64,000 bases of DNA from Rotaria macrura (taxonomy: Eukaryota; Rotifera; Eurotatoria; Philodinida; Philodinidae). Positions 37,276 through 49,358 of this stretch are shown here, one piece after another. A program made the position numbers and the translations under genes. Position 1 is the first letter of the stretch, and the number at the start of each line of letters is the position of its first letter. Below the pieces are notes generated by a model. That model saw nothing but the letters and a program-made list of their open reading frames with translations, was not told the origin of the DNA and did no database searches. Location of the stretch: positions 124,001-188,000 of the forward strand of contig OENT01000095.1 of NCBI GenBank assembly GCA_900239685.1. The letters are read 5' to 3'.

Positions 37276-40200
37276 TTATGCTTGTACGTCAATAGGTGAC
37301 AAATTTTTATTTTCTTTGAAGGCGAATGAAAGACACAATTGTCGATCGCGTATATCCGACCATCCACCATTCGGCTGTTTGAATGGACGTTTACTCTCAT
37401 ATTTTAGGTGAACAGATAAAGCTGTTTCTGGAAATAAATATTTTCGATTCTCTTGGTATAATTTGTAAGTTTCTGTCCAACGAGCAATGTCCGATTCACT
37501 CGAACAAAACTTTTTATGATGTGTGCCACTGCAACAAAGATAGAATTAGCGAAATCATGTTTTTTCTTATACAGTGAACTTTCTATTCTTTACCATGATC
37601 CAAGATGTATTACTCTTGTAGCACTTGAATACATGACACGAGGGAAATGAAAACGCTGCTGCGCTAAATAAACAAGGGACCAATCCCAATTATAATCGTC
37701 AATAGTACAAAATTCTTCAGCATATTTCACAAGTAAAGTCCATAATGAATGAGATATTGTCATGCCAAGATTGTATCTTGCATGCCAATATGCTATCGAT
37801 ACCTAAGAAAAAATTGAGTTTTCAGATTTCCTAATCTTAATAATAACGTTATATGCCATTCAATACATACTTTGGAACCAAGTTTTCCAAATTGTCTACC
37901 AGACTTTTCAAGATTTCCCAATGTATAAAACAGACATTCACGGCATAAACTAGATAAGAGAAAAGCGTTCTTAGCGTGGAGATAAAGTGCTTCCGAATAG
38001 CATACTGTTCTTTTTCATTCTCCATTTTTCTAAGAAATATCAGTGCATCAGGTGATAAATAAAAATCTTCTTCAAGTAAGAGTAATAAAAAATCCGTACG
38101 ATTTTGGAGTATTTCAATTGAGTTGAAAACGAAATTCAGCTAAAATAGAAACAAATCAATATTCTCAATTCATCGACATACGAAAGTTATTTTATTTGTT
38201 TGCATTTATGCATTTTGAAACGAGCTAAAACATATCTAACTTGAAATTATAAGATGATTTGTTATAATTTCAAATTGAAATTAGAGATGAATTGTTAAAA
38301 ACAAAACGTGACCGAAAAAATAAAGTATAAATATTAGTAAAACATGCTTAATAAAGTATGTCTCAATCATGATTAAAAACATCTATCTATTACAGCTTGT
38401 TTTGCTCGCTGCATCATTTACTCACTTGCATCAGTCTCATTTAAGTCTATAATCAAAGAGAATGCATATTAATCATGCACATACAAACACATAAATTCAC
38501 ACACATATATGTATATGTTGGGGGCGAAATTGGGATTCCAATTTTGACCGGACAAAATTAGGATTTAGTTAGAGATAAATTCAAACAACCACGTGCTTCA
38601 CTATAAGTGAAGAGGAATTGGAAAAACAGGAATAATTCTGTTTCTAGCCTTTGTGTCCGAATGCAGTATAAATTTAAGTAGTATCATTTAATTAAAAAAA
38701 TGTCCCAATCGAATTCAGCAGCCGTCAAAACAGATAATAATATATTGCATTTTTATGAACAACTGGAAAAGAATATTAATTTATTACATCGAAAGTTTAG
38801 AGACAAGAGCGTAATGAAACAAAATATTTATAATGATATAGTCAAATGTTTATTATTAACCAAGTGTAAACCATCAGAAATTTATCTCTAAATCCTAATT
38901 TCGTCCAGTCAAAATTGGAATCCCAATTTTCCCCCCAACATATATATATATATATATATATGTTGAGTCTTCTTTTGTTTCTCGATCATGTTCCAAGGAA
39001 AGTGAAAGAACAATTTACTTACTTTCCACCACCAATGATGTTTAATTTGTACAATGGACACTTCTCGATAATGTCCATATCTATCAGGATTCGGTGCATT
39101 GTTACATCGGCTAGCTAAAGCTCTATGAGGTTTCATTAAAAAGAAAACAAATCATTTACATTAAAGAAAAGTAAATAGTATGTTCTGGTAAAAACAAAAA
39201 TAAATGAACGGTTGTTTTATTGTATGAAAAAGAAGAAAATTGCAAACATAGAGAAACTTTAAACCATTTATGTTAAGTGAGGATGATCATATGTATCTTG
39301 ATACTTAATCAATGACTACCCACCTTTCATTAAATTATTATCGTACAATGCTGTAGAAATTTTTCAAAAAAATCGGAAAAGAAAAAAACAATAGTTTCAT
39401 CATTTTGCTTACTTATGGCGAACTATATCACGCGGACAATCATTTGGATCAAGACCAGGAAATTCATTTGGATACAGTTGCTGTGAAAATGGATAAAAAA
39501 TTTGTATCACCTATAATTAGAGATAATGTAGATAAGAACAGTGTCAAGTATGTTAAGTCATAAAGAAACTTTCTGATTAGCAGTTAACGCTTTCCTTCGT
39601 CTTAGTCAATTCATTGCTCTAAACTCCATTCCAATGCTTTAGTATTTTTCACTAAAAAATATCAATTATATTGTGATACTTAGTCATTGTAGCAGAAAAT
39701 ATTTAGAAAATAATATTAATTGTTACGAAATTTGTTCCTTCATTAGATCATATGAAATGACACTGTAGAATTTACTTTATTCCGTAAGAAGAGCACATGA
39801 GAAAGTTTTGTCTTTTATAGAAATTTGAAAACTATCATTTTTAGAAAAACGCTTAGAGTCATTCGAAATATATTGAAATCCGAAACAAGATGTATCTCTT
39901 TTTATTAATTACTAGAAAATGATGAAACTTTATCTATTGTGGTATGGATTTCTTCATTTTACATCTATTTGATAAGCCCGAAGTAAAGTAAGGAAGTAGT
40001 TCATAAAATACATGCATTCATTGTTTATATTACTATCTAGGATCGTATATCAAGGTCTGTCGCTGTCTGCGATAGATGGATACTCACATTGACACTAGGT
40101 CTTTTGATCGACAAGAAATTATTCTTCATACTCTCTGTTATTCTATCGATTTAAGAAGAAATCTCGCTTTGCTACAATTGCCCATGATTTTTTGTAGTTC

Positions 40201-41158
40201 GTCAATGAATATCGTAGAGCACTTTCTTGAATAATATTAACAATAGTTGATAAATATTTTAATTAAAAATTATTACAAACACGATGAGTATACATGTTAT
40301 GCTAATGATAGTATGGCATTCGCAATAAAGAGAACGCGTCCTTAGCTAAAATGTACTTAGCAGCAATAGGATTAGTCGAGTACATCACAATACTTATCAA
40401 AACAGTTCTTGGCATCAATAGACAGCTCGTTTCAAAAATCGTTTTGATTTATCGACAGATTTAAAGACAAAGCGGTACGTTCATATGTATAACATCGTTA
40501 ATGCACTATGCTAATACAAACAAATCAATTTTCTGCAAGACTCGTCAACGTTAGGAAGAAAAAGGAAACGAGTTCGATTTCGAAAACCAACTTAATAAAC
40601 ATAATTTACCGGAACAAATGTTATATTTGTTACAAGAGCATTTATATCAGGATTAATGTAATCATGGCTAAATATAACCAACGATTGATTGATGGTTTCA
40701 ATATCTCGTAACATTTGAATAAATTTTTTCAAGTAAACAATACGTGTATGCACTTGAACGAGTAATATGTAACGCGTGACTTTCGATGAAAATAAATTAC
40801 TATTATACATATATTGTTCATGATTTTTCCTTTTAACATATTTTCGATAATACTCAATAATTGTACGATTAAAAGTTATTGATGTATTCAAAGTTTTGTT
40901 TTCATCGACTGCTAACGATGCAGATGAATTGGAAAATCGATTGATTTTTTCCTTAATATCAAATGGTAATGATGATGAACTACTATCAGTAGATTGTTGT
41001 TGTAAATCATAATAAAATATCGATGTTACTTTAAACATGGTTATTATGATAAGCCAAAAAATAATGGAGCGAACTATAACACAGCGATAACGGAGAAAAC
41101 GATGCATAATTTTTTTCGAACTGGTGCGCGATCCTAGTATAAACTTAAGAGAAATCAA
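37276..41158 (-). CDS. MGAT2: Alpha-1,6-mannosyl-glycoprotein 2-beta-N-acetylglucosaminyltransferase (GnT-II)
   Basis: Seven exons, 41158-40610, 39510-39413, 39122-39023, 38139-38006, 37949-37871, 37802-37594 and 37528-37276, give 473 aa. MGAT2 is a Golgi type II membrane enzyme that adds the second antenna GlcNAc when hybrid N-glycans become complex. A short basic cytoplasmic tail precedes the membrane anchor (about 27-47, VIVRSIIFWLIIITMF); Met18 is an alternative start. The catalytic domain begins at YILLVQVHTRIVYLKKFIQM. It shows SLVIFSHDYINPDINALV, QLYPNEFPGLDPNDCPRD, YGHYREVSIVQIKHHWWWK, the metal-binding EED in LLLLEEDFYLSPDA (271-273), GNLEKSGRQFGKLGSKV, NLGMTIS, DDYNWDWSLVYL, THHKKFC and NGGWSDIRDRQLC. 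Exon 4 to 5 needs a donor at GTATGC (38005-38000); reading through would break homology. Introns 1 and 3 are large (1099 and 883 nt), and intron 3 contains a MITE. Confidence 0.95.
38667..38674 (+). promoter_or_regulatory. TATA-like box inside the MITE
   Basis: TATAAATT lies 33 nt before the ATG at 38700, a spacing that would put the transcription start just at or before the small open frame. Confidence 0.35.
38700..38891 (+). CDS. Small open frame (63 aa) carried by the MITE
   Basis: The frame reads MSQSNSAAVKTDNNILHFYE and continues with a charged, helical sequence (QLEKNINLLHRKFRDKSVMK). It ends with TAA inside the right inverted repeat. It has no recognised domain. A TATA-like box sits 33 nt upstream. 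It may be an N-terminal transposase remnant or pure chance; only conservation among copies would tell. Confidence 0.3.
   Translation: MSQSNSAAVKTDNNILHFYEQLEKNINLLHRKFRDKSVMKQNIYNDIVKCLLLTKCKPSEIYL
38941..38960. repeat. TA microsatellite adjoining the MITE
   Basis: A run of TA dinucleotides directly abutting the right inverted repeat. It probably served as the insertion target or expanded from the TA duplication. Confidence 0.7.
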
Positions 41159-44100
41159 TTTAGAAGATTAAGAAAAGTCAACACAAGCAATTTGTTGTTG
41201 TTTACGCGTTAGATGATCGATAATAGAAATTAAAGAAACATACGTCATCGACACATCCTTAAGTTAATCGTATTAGTAAAAGGATCGATACATATATATA
41301 TCTTTAGTTGTTGAATGATGACATTTGAAGAAAAATAAATGTTAAATAGGTTTCGCTTGACAAATTCTTATCATTTAATAAATAAAATATGCTAATATAA
41401 TTAAACGGAAAAGAATTTTTGATGGATGTATTTGTTACTGTCGCCTATCGGCTAGAAAAAAACGTAAACAAACAAATTATTATACAATTAGAAAAAATTC
41501 TGTTAATCAAAAACATATGAAACAATGATGAGAAAATGTTCAATAGTACTGATTTCCGTACTATTTATAGAAATCCCTCTTCATTTACGTTGCATTGGTT
41601 TTATTCGTTAGAAAATGTTCTGGATTGATTCATGATATAAAAACAAAAGGGAAAAATAACATACAAAAAAAGAACTCGTACAAGAATAACTGTTATCAAT
41701 CTCTCTAGAATGACCTGGCGAAGTGACGGAACTATTCCTACGTCAGTTGTTAATGATTGCTTGTTTTTTTAATTTTCTTTCACATATTACTTAGGGGATC
41801 GTAAAAGTGTTAAATATTAAATAGCATTCAGTCATAAAATAGGATCGATTGAAAATCTGTCATTCGAAGTGTGACGAATTCAATCAAGAATATTGTATTC
41901 AAGTTTTGCGTTTAACTTTCTCTCAAAAAGGAGAGTAGACAGATATGTACTAATTAAAGAATAGTTCGATTCTATCGATAAATATTCTGATACAAGCGTT
42001 ACGAACATAAATGCGGAAGGGCATGATGAGTTGGTTATTCTGAAAAGAAGTTGTATATATATATGGTACGTAGCGGTTGTTTCTTTCATTGTCATATTAA
42101 CTTTTCTCGTCTAGGGGAATCGTAAAACAGATTCACTTATATCCTCAAGTGACATCAGTCAAAAGACAGTACTGCATCAGTGGTATCACACCGATTATTG
42201 GTATATAAATACTTGTTAAGATTTTTTTCAAACAATACATGGAGATGGTTGTATTATCTTTATCTATCTTGATGTGATCTATATCGTTTTCTCTGAATGG
42301 ACTAATCATTCGCCATATATCTTTCAAGCATGAAAAAACAAAAGCTTGAAAGATGTCACTAGACAATGACATCATCTAGTTGTTTGTTTACAGCTTTAGT
42401 TTGATCTAAAATAAAGACGGGGGATGGTTTTCTTCAAACCTAAAGGATCCGACTAGAAGATCAATTCGTGCCATTCTTCACTGCTTTTATCGAGAAGTGC
42501 TTATTCAACTTCTTCTGTGGTTACCGTAGATTTTAATGAATCGATAAATTTATGACACATTGAATCTAATTCGAAAAATAGTGTTTGTATGATCTCGATT
42601 TGTAGGGAGGCAATTTCGTTTTTATAACTTTGCAAACAATTAGAACATTCCATTCATTAGACTATGAATTCTATTAACTGAATATGTGGATGAGTAAATT
42701 TGTATACGTCAGATTAATACATGTGCATCATTGAAAATGTAGATTTCATCTGTTCGGCATATGTTCTAGCCTGTTCGTTTTATTGCCTCTAACCTATGTT
42801 CGTCATGGATACTATAAATAGTTCCTGGTACAAAGAGATCCATTACAAACTAGTACGATATCTTATTCTCTATTAAAGTTCTGATAACATAACTCTATGT
42901 CGCTGAGAGATGATAAAAATACATTCAAGCTACGATGAAAAAATGAATGAAAACAAAAGTGAGACATCTGTTTGATGATACATAAGCATATGATGACGAT
43001 ATATTTGCTGAAGAAAATATAAATAAAATAAGTTTAACTCGATTCATACAGATAAGTTGATGTTTACCTACATAACTAATCTTCATTGAATTGAATCAGT
43101 TGGTTGGTTACTGCCGATAATACCATCGAAGTCTAAACGATTCAAATCATTAAATCTATTAGCATTTTCAATGAATGTAACGAAAGATAAACTTTTTTCA
43201 AGGAACATTGGTAAGTTCGTCGACTGTGAAACTCTTTGAATCCCAATATGACAAATTATTCTTCACAAATGACATCTTCTAACGCTTCTGATTCGGTCGA
43301 CAGGAATGTCATAGACTGTTCTAATTTGATTCATTCTTTTCATTTTATATCAAATAAGAAAATTTTATCACAATTAACCAATCAACAACTTCCTTGAAAT
43401 AGATGTGACGATTTCTCTAGCATGCTATTTTATGAAGTAGTAAATTTTGATCTGATTATCCTAGAAAATCAACAGGTCTCACAGGAATTATGCTTTTCTT
43501 TTCATCCTTTAGTATTGATTATTGTTGTACTCATTCGATTGAAACTTCATCTGATTATTTATTTATGTATGAATAGAGAAGTTACAAGATGAAAACGTAT
43601 CATAATAAAGTAAGTCTTTTAGCTACAATGAAAACTAAATTTTCTAGAGAAAGACTTCCCCGAATTATATCTCATACTTTGTTCATGAAATTATTTTTCT
43701 CATTAAAAATATAATATGATAGTTATTTCAAGTGTAGAATATCATAGATAATTATTCGTCTAGAACTCAAGTGGAATATTTACTGTAAGCTATTATTTCT
43801 CTTTTCTTCTCTCGTCATCCATAAAAATTAATTGTCAAATCATATTCAAAACGTCTATTTTATTTTAAGATGGAATTTATGCTATCCTAAATATAGCAGA
43901 TGAAAAAATAATTTTTGGTTTTTATTGTAGGGAAATCAATTGCATGAAGGCAAAGCATTACCTACGGTTTAATTTCCTATTCTCGTCTTTCTACGAGGAT
44001 CTCAGATATGTTAAGAAAAGAACTGTGGTTTATTAAAATGCATGAATAGAAAAACCGAAAATGTCGCCATTGAATTTGAAAGATTCAACTTTTTTTGGAT

Positions 44101-44501
44101 ATCGATTAAATAACGTTTTACTCTAAACATATACATATATGATATTCCCCGAATCTATGTGTACGACATATGTTGATGAGTTGTCTACAAATTCTGTCAA
44201 CAAGCTTGCGATATATTTTACACTCGGAATGCCTATAAGAGATTACTTATTTCTGAGACACGATATTCTTCTGTTATAATATATACGCTGTCTGTGATCT
44301 TATCATGAACAAGAAAAAAATCGCATGAAACTAGAGAAGAATCTCATATGTTTGCATTTTCCTTTCTGTTCTATTCTATCATTTTTTTCTTACACTGGCT
44401 TAATAGTCTTTCACTATATAATAAACCATCAATCGGTAGTGTATAGATATATACAGAGATGGATTACTATTGATTTACGGTAAAAAAAAAAATAAAATCC
44501 A
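41159..44501. other. Intergenic region between MGAT2 and the F-box gene (divergent)
   Basis: About 3.3 kb. Minus-strand frames of 71-76 codons at 41880-42375 show no domain. I see no tRNA or repeat structure. The region should contain both promoters. Confidence 0.4.
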
Positions 44502-44663
44502 ATGACGGAACTACGACGTCGTACTATGACCAATCCAACGTCTACTTTTTCTATTGTTGCACATGAAGCATTAGATCATATAGTTGCTGATGGTGACAGT
44601 GATGATTGTATAAGTCAAGACCATGGATACCCTACACATCAACGATCTCGACGTCGATTGAGA
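44502..44663 (+). CDS. Candidate alternative first exon of the F-box/LRR gene
   Basis: ATG at 44502 opens a 54-codon frame (MTELRRRTMTNPTSTFSIVA, then an acidic GDSDDCISQD and a basic THQRSRRRLR). It ends in phase 0 at a good donor, AGA|GTGAGC. The exon at 45880 also starts in phase 0, so the two could be spliced directly, giving a 542-aa isoform. The downstream exon 45438-45503 has the same end phase, so the two first exons would be mutually exclusive. This is inferred from splice phase only. Confidence 0.4.
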
Positions 44664-45437
44664 GTGAGCTGAATATCTTTATTATTAGAATTATTGTTAT
44701 TGAGATCAAATATTTGATTGTTCAATGATCTGTAAATGAAACAGTTTTTGATGATACACAAAAAGGAATAACATCATATTCAATATTATGATTTCGATCG
44801 ATTATATTGGATATGAGAAAGAAAAAGAAGAGAAAACTATTCGATTCGATCTTCAGAAAGAGAATATTATATCGAAAGTGTATCGTTTCTTGTGCAAAAA
44901 GGCATTATTAGATATCGTAGATAAAGAGTTGTTTTTTTTCGCTTAAATAGGAAATGAGAGCGAATATCTTATTCTAATATCCGTACATTTTTTTCCTATT
45001 ATGATGGACGCATACTGGCTGTTCTAGAGTAATCAAGTCAAGGAAATGCCAATAAGTGTTGCCGTATGTATTTGTACGCGACTTGTTGTGGAAAAGATTG
45101 TCTGCGTCATAGCACAATCTGGCAATTTGCATTACGAAGCTAGAAAAAAGACCTTCCTATCCCATATAGCAACTGTATGCATACAGTTCGAAGTAATTGT
45201 CTACATAAAAATATCTCTCTCTCTCTACATATATATATATACGTAATGCTAATGGATTTTATGTGCTTAAATAAAAGATGTTTCTTAAACAAAAGAAATC
45301 GAAAGATGTCAAAGATAAATAACCGTAAAAAAAGAAAGGACCTCAGAAATGCCATCTGTTTTTCGTCAAAGAAAAAAAATAAAAAATAAGTAGAAGAGCA
45401 AAAATTCTCATCATTAGCAGCAGCATTTGGCTGTGAA

Positions 45438-48308
45438 ATGGATAGCAGTACGATTCAGCTTTCTAAGAAGCGAGGCAGCTGCATACAAATGCGTGATACG
45501 CAGGTAATTTCTTCGTCTAGGATTCTTTTATTCCTATTCATGTGCCCATACTGATTGCATGGTCTGCTATTCATCTGCATGTGATAATTATCCGAAAAAG
45601 AATATAGACGACAACAACAACAAGCGACTACTGACAGTCATCGTATTTGTTATGTACACTAACAAACGCTGTTAACACTTCTATTTTTCTTCTCTTTCTG
45701 TTTCTTGGTATATAAACAGCATTGAGGTAGCAGTTTAGTGTCGAGATTTAACAATAATGGACAATCAATCATCAATGTCGAAACGAACAACTAAAGTGAT
45801 AGAGATGAAAAAATATATGCCATTTAATTTAATTTAATTCCATTTGTTTTGTATGTTGTTCTTTTCTATTTTATTCTAGCGAGATCTCAATGCATTACCG
45901 GAAAAGGTTTTACTTGCTATATTTTCTTATTTACCACATTCAGAATTAATACGCTGTGCACGAGTTTGTCGTCTATGGCGTGCCATAAGTCAAAATTCAA
46001 AATTATGGAAAACTGTTTTTCTTCGACCCGATCATCATGGTTTACATGTGAAAAATCTCGATCAATTCCTTAATTTAATTGGTCATCGTTTTTCATTATC
46101 ATTACAATATATTGAATTGCCCATGGAATTAATAACAGCAGACGTTTTACATGAATTAGCTAATAAATGCCCGAATTTAAAGCACTTAACATTAGATTTT
46201 TCTACGGCTATGCAATTACATGATTTTAATGACTTGAATGCGTTTCCGTGCAATCTCAAAATGCTTTGTATCTGTTTATCAGAAGTTATCTTTCTAGAAG
46301 GCTTTATGAGACGTATTTATGCATATCTATCATCATTAGAAACATTACAAATTATTGGTTTGCCAAAGACATTAATTTTAGGAAGCAGAAAATTTTTCAT
46401 ATCAATATTTCCTTTTCTCTTCAAGGTACTATTGAAAAATCAAATGAAGCTGAAGAAGAAGTCTATGAAACAATTAATATTAGTAAAATTAAGGCACAAA
46501 CACCGAATCTTCGAGTGAGTTTTTGTTCAGCAATAATTTCAAATTAAAATCAAAAACACTTCACAGGTCATCAATTTATATGGCATATTCTTTGTTGATG
46601 ATAATCATATCGAAATTCTAGCATCCGGTTGTATTCATCTTGAATGTCTGGCGTTAAATTTTTGTACTCGTGTCAAGGGCACGAGTTTTAAATTTTTATT
46701 ACAACGTTGTAAAAAGTTACAAAGTCTTCTTCTTCAAAATACTGGTATGGTATATATGGATGAATCAAAATATTTAAGAATTTCCAATGCTTATTTTTAT
46801 TCTTGTTTTACTTTAAAAACAAAGGCATTGAAGATAACGCGATGTTAGTAGCTGAATGGGAATCATCATCTGTTAATGAGCTTGATATTTCATCGACTGA
46901 ATTAACCGAAGATTGTCTCCTACATGTATTTGCACGAATGCCAAAGTTAAATTATTTAGCAGTGCCAAATTGTGATGGTTTTACTGATCAGGTGAAAATG
47001 TTGCTCTGTCTAGTTGTTTTTACTGCTGTTTCTTTTTCTATGCTTTTCAAGGTTCTCAATCAACTAATTGATCAAGGTAAATTATCCAACGTGCGGGCAA
47101 TCGATCTAAGCAATACAGTTAATCTAAACTTTGAAACTGTTTTCATTTTATTAAAACGCCATGGTCGACAATTACGAGGTTTATCCTTTGCTGGTAATCC
47201 AAAAATAACCGAACAATTTTGGATAAATGCAATAAGACATTTGAGAAATGTCAGGTATTTTGTTTTTGAAGATATTAGTATTCGTTGATTTGTTCTTAAT
47301 GTGAAATATACAAATCATCAAATATTTAATCCTGGTCGATTGGAAAACTAGTTAACATTGAGTTACAGAATGAAGGACGAATGTAAACTGACGATCTGTT
47401 AATCTGTTAGACATCAACAAAGTTTAAATTAAATTATTTATCATTCCAAATAGAAGTTTTGAATAGTAATCGTTGAAATTCGAATAATTAATTGATATAT
47501 TTTTTCGACTAAGACGGAGTCATGCTGTTTGAAACTAAGAGTGAAGCGAACGTGATATGAAAGACAAAATTGCATTGTCAAAATGAAAACGTATAATACA
47601 ATGTTCTTGAAGGCAATATATGTATACATCGGTTAATTATATTCTTAGCAACAAATTGTTTTCTCGGAACATTTACATCGATTTTCCGTAATAGACAAGG
47701 TCTTTTGGTCACTGAAAAAAGATATCAGATACTCATTGTATATTGACGGGTAACAAATTTTCAAATCGTAGTACGTTGAAAAATATGTCGTTGACGATCA
47801 TAAAATGTAATGTATACTAGAGTTCAAGCAAATCTTTCATAACGAAATGGAAACACTATCATTTATGCTATACGTGTTATTTTTACTACTTTCAGAATTT
47901 TGGTCACTGGTACGTCTCATGGATGGTTTAAAAAGATCAATACACGAATTCATGTTGATCAAATATTAGAAGCTTGTGCATTGGAATGTCAAAAACTCGA
48001 AAGATTAGAAATTCAATGGGATGAAGAAACATTGAGATGGAATGAAAATAGTTCAAAATTTATTGATCATATTCGGTAGATTATTGCGCGTTTTCTTCTT
48101 TTCATTATCGTAAATTTTATTGTTCTTCAATTTTAGAATTCGTTGCACAAAACTTCAATCATTGGTATTAGCTGATGGTGAATACTATGAACTTGTTCGA
48201 TCGAATTTCGAACGAGCCGATCGTCAACGTGTTGTGCGTACGACGAAAACGGATCAAACCAGTATTGTTAGCCTACTCAATTATTATAATGAGCTACGCT
48301 TTAACTGA
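45438..48308 (+). CDS. F-box and leucine-rich-repeat protein
   Basis: Eight exons, 45438-45503, 45880-46357, 46426-46514, 46567-46744, 46825-46991, 47052-47254, 47896-48075 and 48137-48308, give 510 aa. F-box proteins recruit substrates to SCF (Skp1-Cullin-F-box) ubiquitin ligases. The F-box lies at about residues 23-68: RDLNALPEKVLLAIFSYLPH, then SELIRCARVCRLWRAIS and SKLWKTV. The remainder is an LRR-like array, seen in CPNLKHLTLDF, HLECLALNFCTRVKG, KKLQSLLLQNTG, VNELDISSTELTEDCL, MPKLNYLAVPNCDGFTD, RAIDLSNTVNL and RGLSFAGNPKITE. The tail (DGEYYELVRSNFERADRQRV, ending NYYNELRFN) looks conserved. I cannot assign the exact FBXL orthologue. The ATG at 45438 is the first Met of the exon before the F-box; an alternative first exon lies at 44502. 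Introns 1 (376 nt) and 6 (641 nt) are long. An AATAAA lies at 48391-48396. Confidence 0.88.
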
Positions 48309-49106
48309 TGTAAAATATGTGTGTGTGCGTGTCCATGCAGTGACTTAGTGTTTTTCGCTTCGTTTTTTTTCTTTCATGGCCATCCTATTTAATAAAAAAA
48401 ACGACTAACTATTATTTGAGAGCATGTTCACCTTGTTGAATGTAAACATCAATCTTGTAGTCCTCATTGGCTGCGTGAAGTTATTAACCTCGAAAAAATT
48501 ATTTGTAAGTATTCAATATCAGATCGAAAAAAATAGAAGCATGATTGTATACACTGATGGTAGAAGCTGAAAAACAGAAAGCGAGAGAAAGTGAACCAAC
48601 TACATAATGTGCCCAAGGTTTTAATTTTATATCAGTCAATCTATCACGATGCTTTAATGAGAAATATTGAAAATTGCTTTTTTGTTTTTGAATATAAATG
48701 ATTATTTTTATCGTACGAAAAATTTTCAATATTATCCTTCACTTTGAATAAAGGTTGATGGCTATTCTGCTTTTATGCATTGACATTTGATTGATATCAA
48801 TAATATGCGCTTTGTGATTAATGATGAGTGACTATGATGCGAGATTATCTAATGATTTACAAGCAGATATTTTTTACCCCTCACTCACTTTTTTTTCGAT
48901 CTATCCTACACTGATTGGATAGTAACGGTGTTCACCTAGTGCCTTCACAAGGTGACAACAGAACCCACAAACCACAAATCAATCGATTTTGGTAGTCATA
49001 CTATCATTTTATTCTTTGTGGTTCTGAAGTCATATTGTGTCGTACCTGTCTCTCTTCTACCCTCATGATATCTCCTTCTTCCTCTCTTCAGTTTTTTTTC
49101 CTCAAT

Positions 49107-49125
49107 TAATCATTGTTGGACGCAC
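49107..49125 (+). promoter_or_regulatory. Upstream block shared by genes A and B (copy A)
   Basis: TAATCATTGTTGGACGCAC lies 252 nt before the ATG. Gene B has TAATCATTGTTTGACGTAC 224 nt before its ATG, followed in both by a similar AAAAG...CAAGC context and then a CT-rich tract. It is a candidate shared enhancer or proximal promoter element. Confidence 0.5.
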
Positions 49126-49269
49126 TAAAAAGGTGCATGGCAAGCGAATCCTGAAGTCACTCAAGCGAATAAAATTCCATCGCTTTCCTTTCCCTCTCTC
49201 TGTCTGTCTCTCGCCCTTTCCCTCTCTCCTTCTATGTTTCAGCTCTATCCATGCATGATCGACTGGGCC

Positions 49270-49277
49270 TATATAAA
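49270..49277 (+). promoter_or_regulatory. TATA box of gene A
   Basis: TATATAAA lies 89 nt upstream of the ATG. The paralogue B has TATAAATA 86 nt upstream, so the spacing is conserved. Confidence 0.65.
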
Positions 49278-49358
49278 CATAGATCAACTAGCAACTGTTT
49301 CTCACTTCTAACATTCATCAGTAAGTGTAATTTTCGCATTAACGATTAATAAACGAAA

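Larger units (their letters stand above)
38516..38940. mobile_element. 425-bp MITE with long TIRs inside MGAT2 intron 3
   Basis: The left end TGTTGGGGGCGAAATTGGGA and the right end (reversed) TGTTGGGGGGAAAATTGGGA form inverted repeats that extend, with few mismatches, for about 52-60 bp to AATTAGGATTTA. The element is flanked by TA on both sides, in a TA-rich context. It carries a 63-codon plus-strand frame with its own TATA box, antisense to MGAT2. TA target and long TIRs suggest a Tc1/mariner-superfamily MITE. Confidence 0.85.
48309..49358. other. Intergenic region and upstream sequence of EF-hand/Gly-rich gene A
   Basis: The first part is the F-box 3' flank. From about 49080 it holds the upstream elements of gene A: a TAATCATTGTTGGACGCAC block (49107-49125), a CT-rich tract (about 49185-49232) and a TATA box (49270-49277). 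Confidence 0.5.

Noticed and set aside
38006-38139. A frameshift in MGAT2 after MENEKEQYAIRKHFIS
   Set aside because: A normal GTATGC donor at 38005-38000 with an acceptor before 37949 restores the conserved frame, so it is an intron and not a break.
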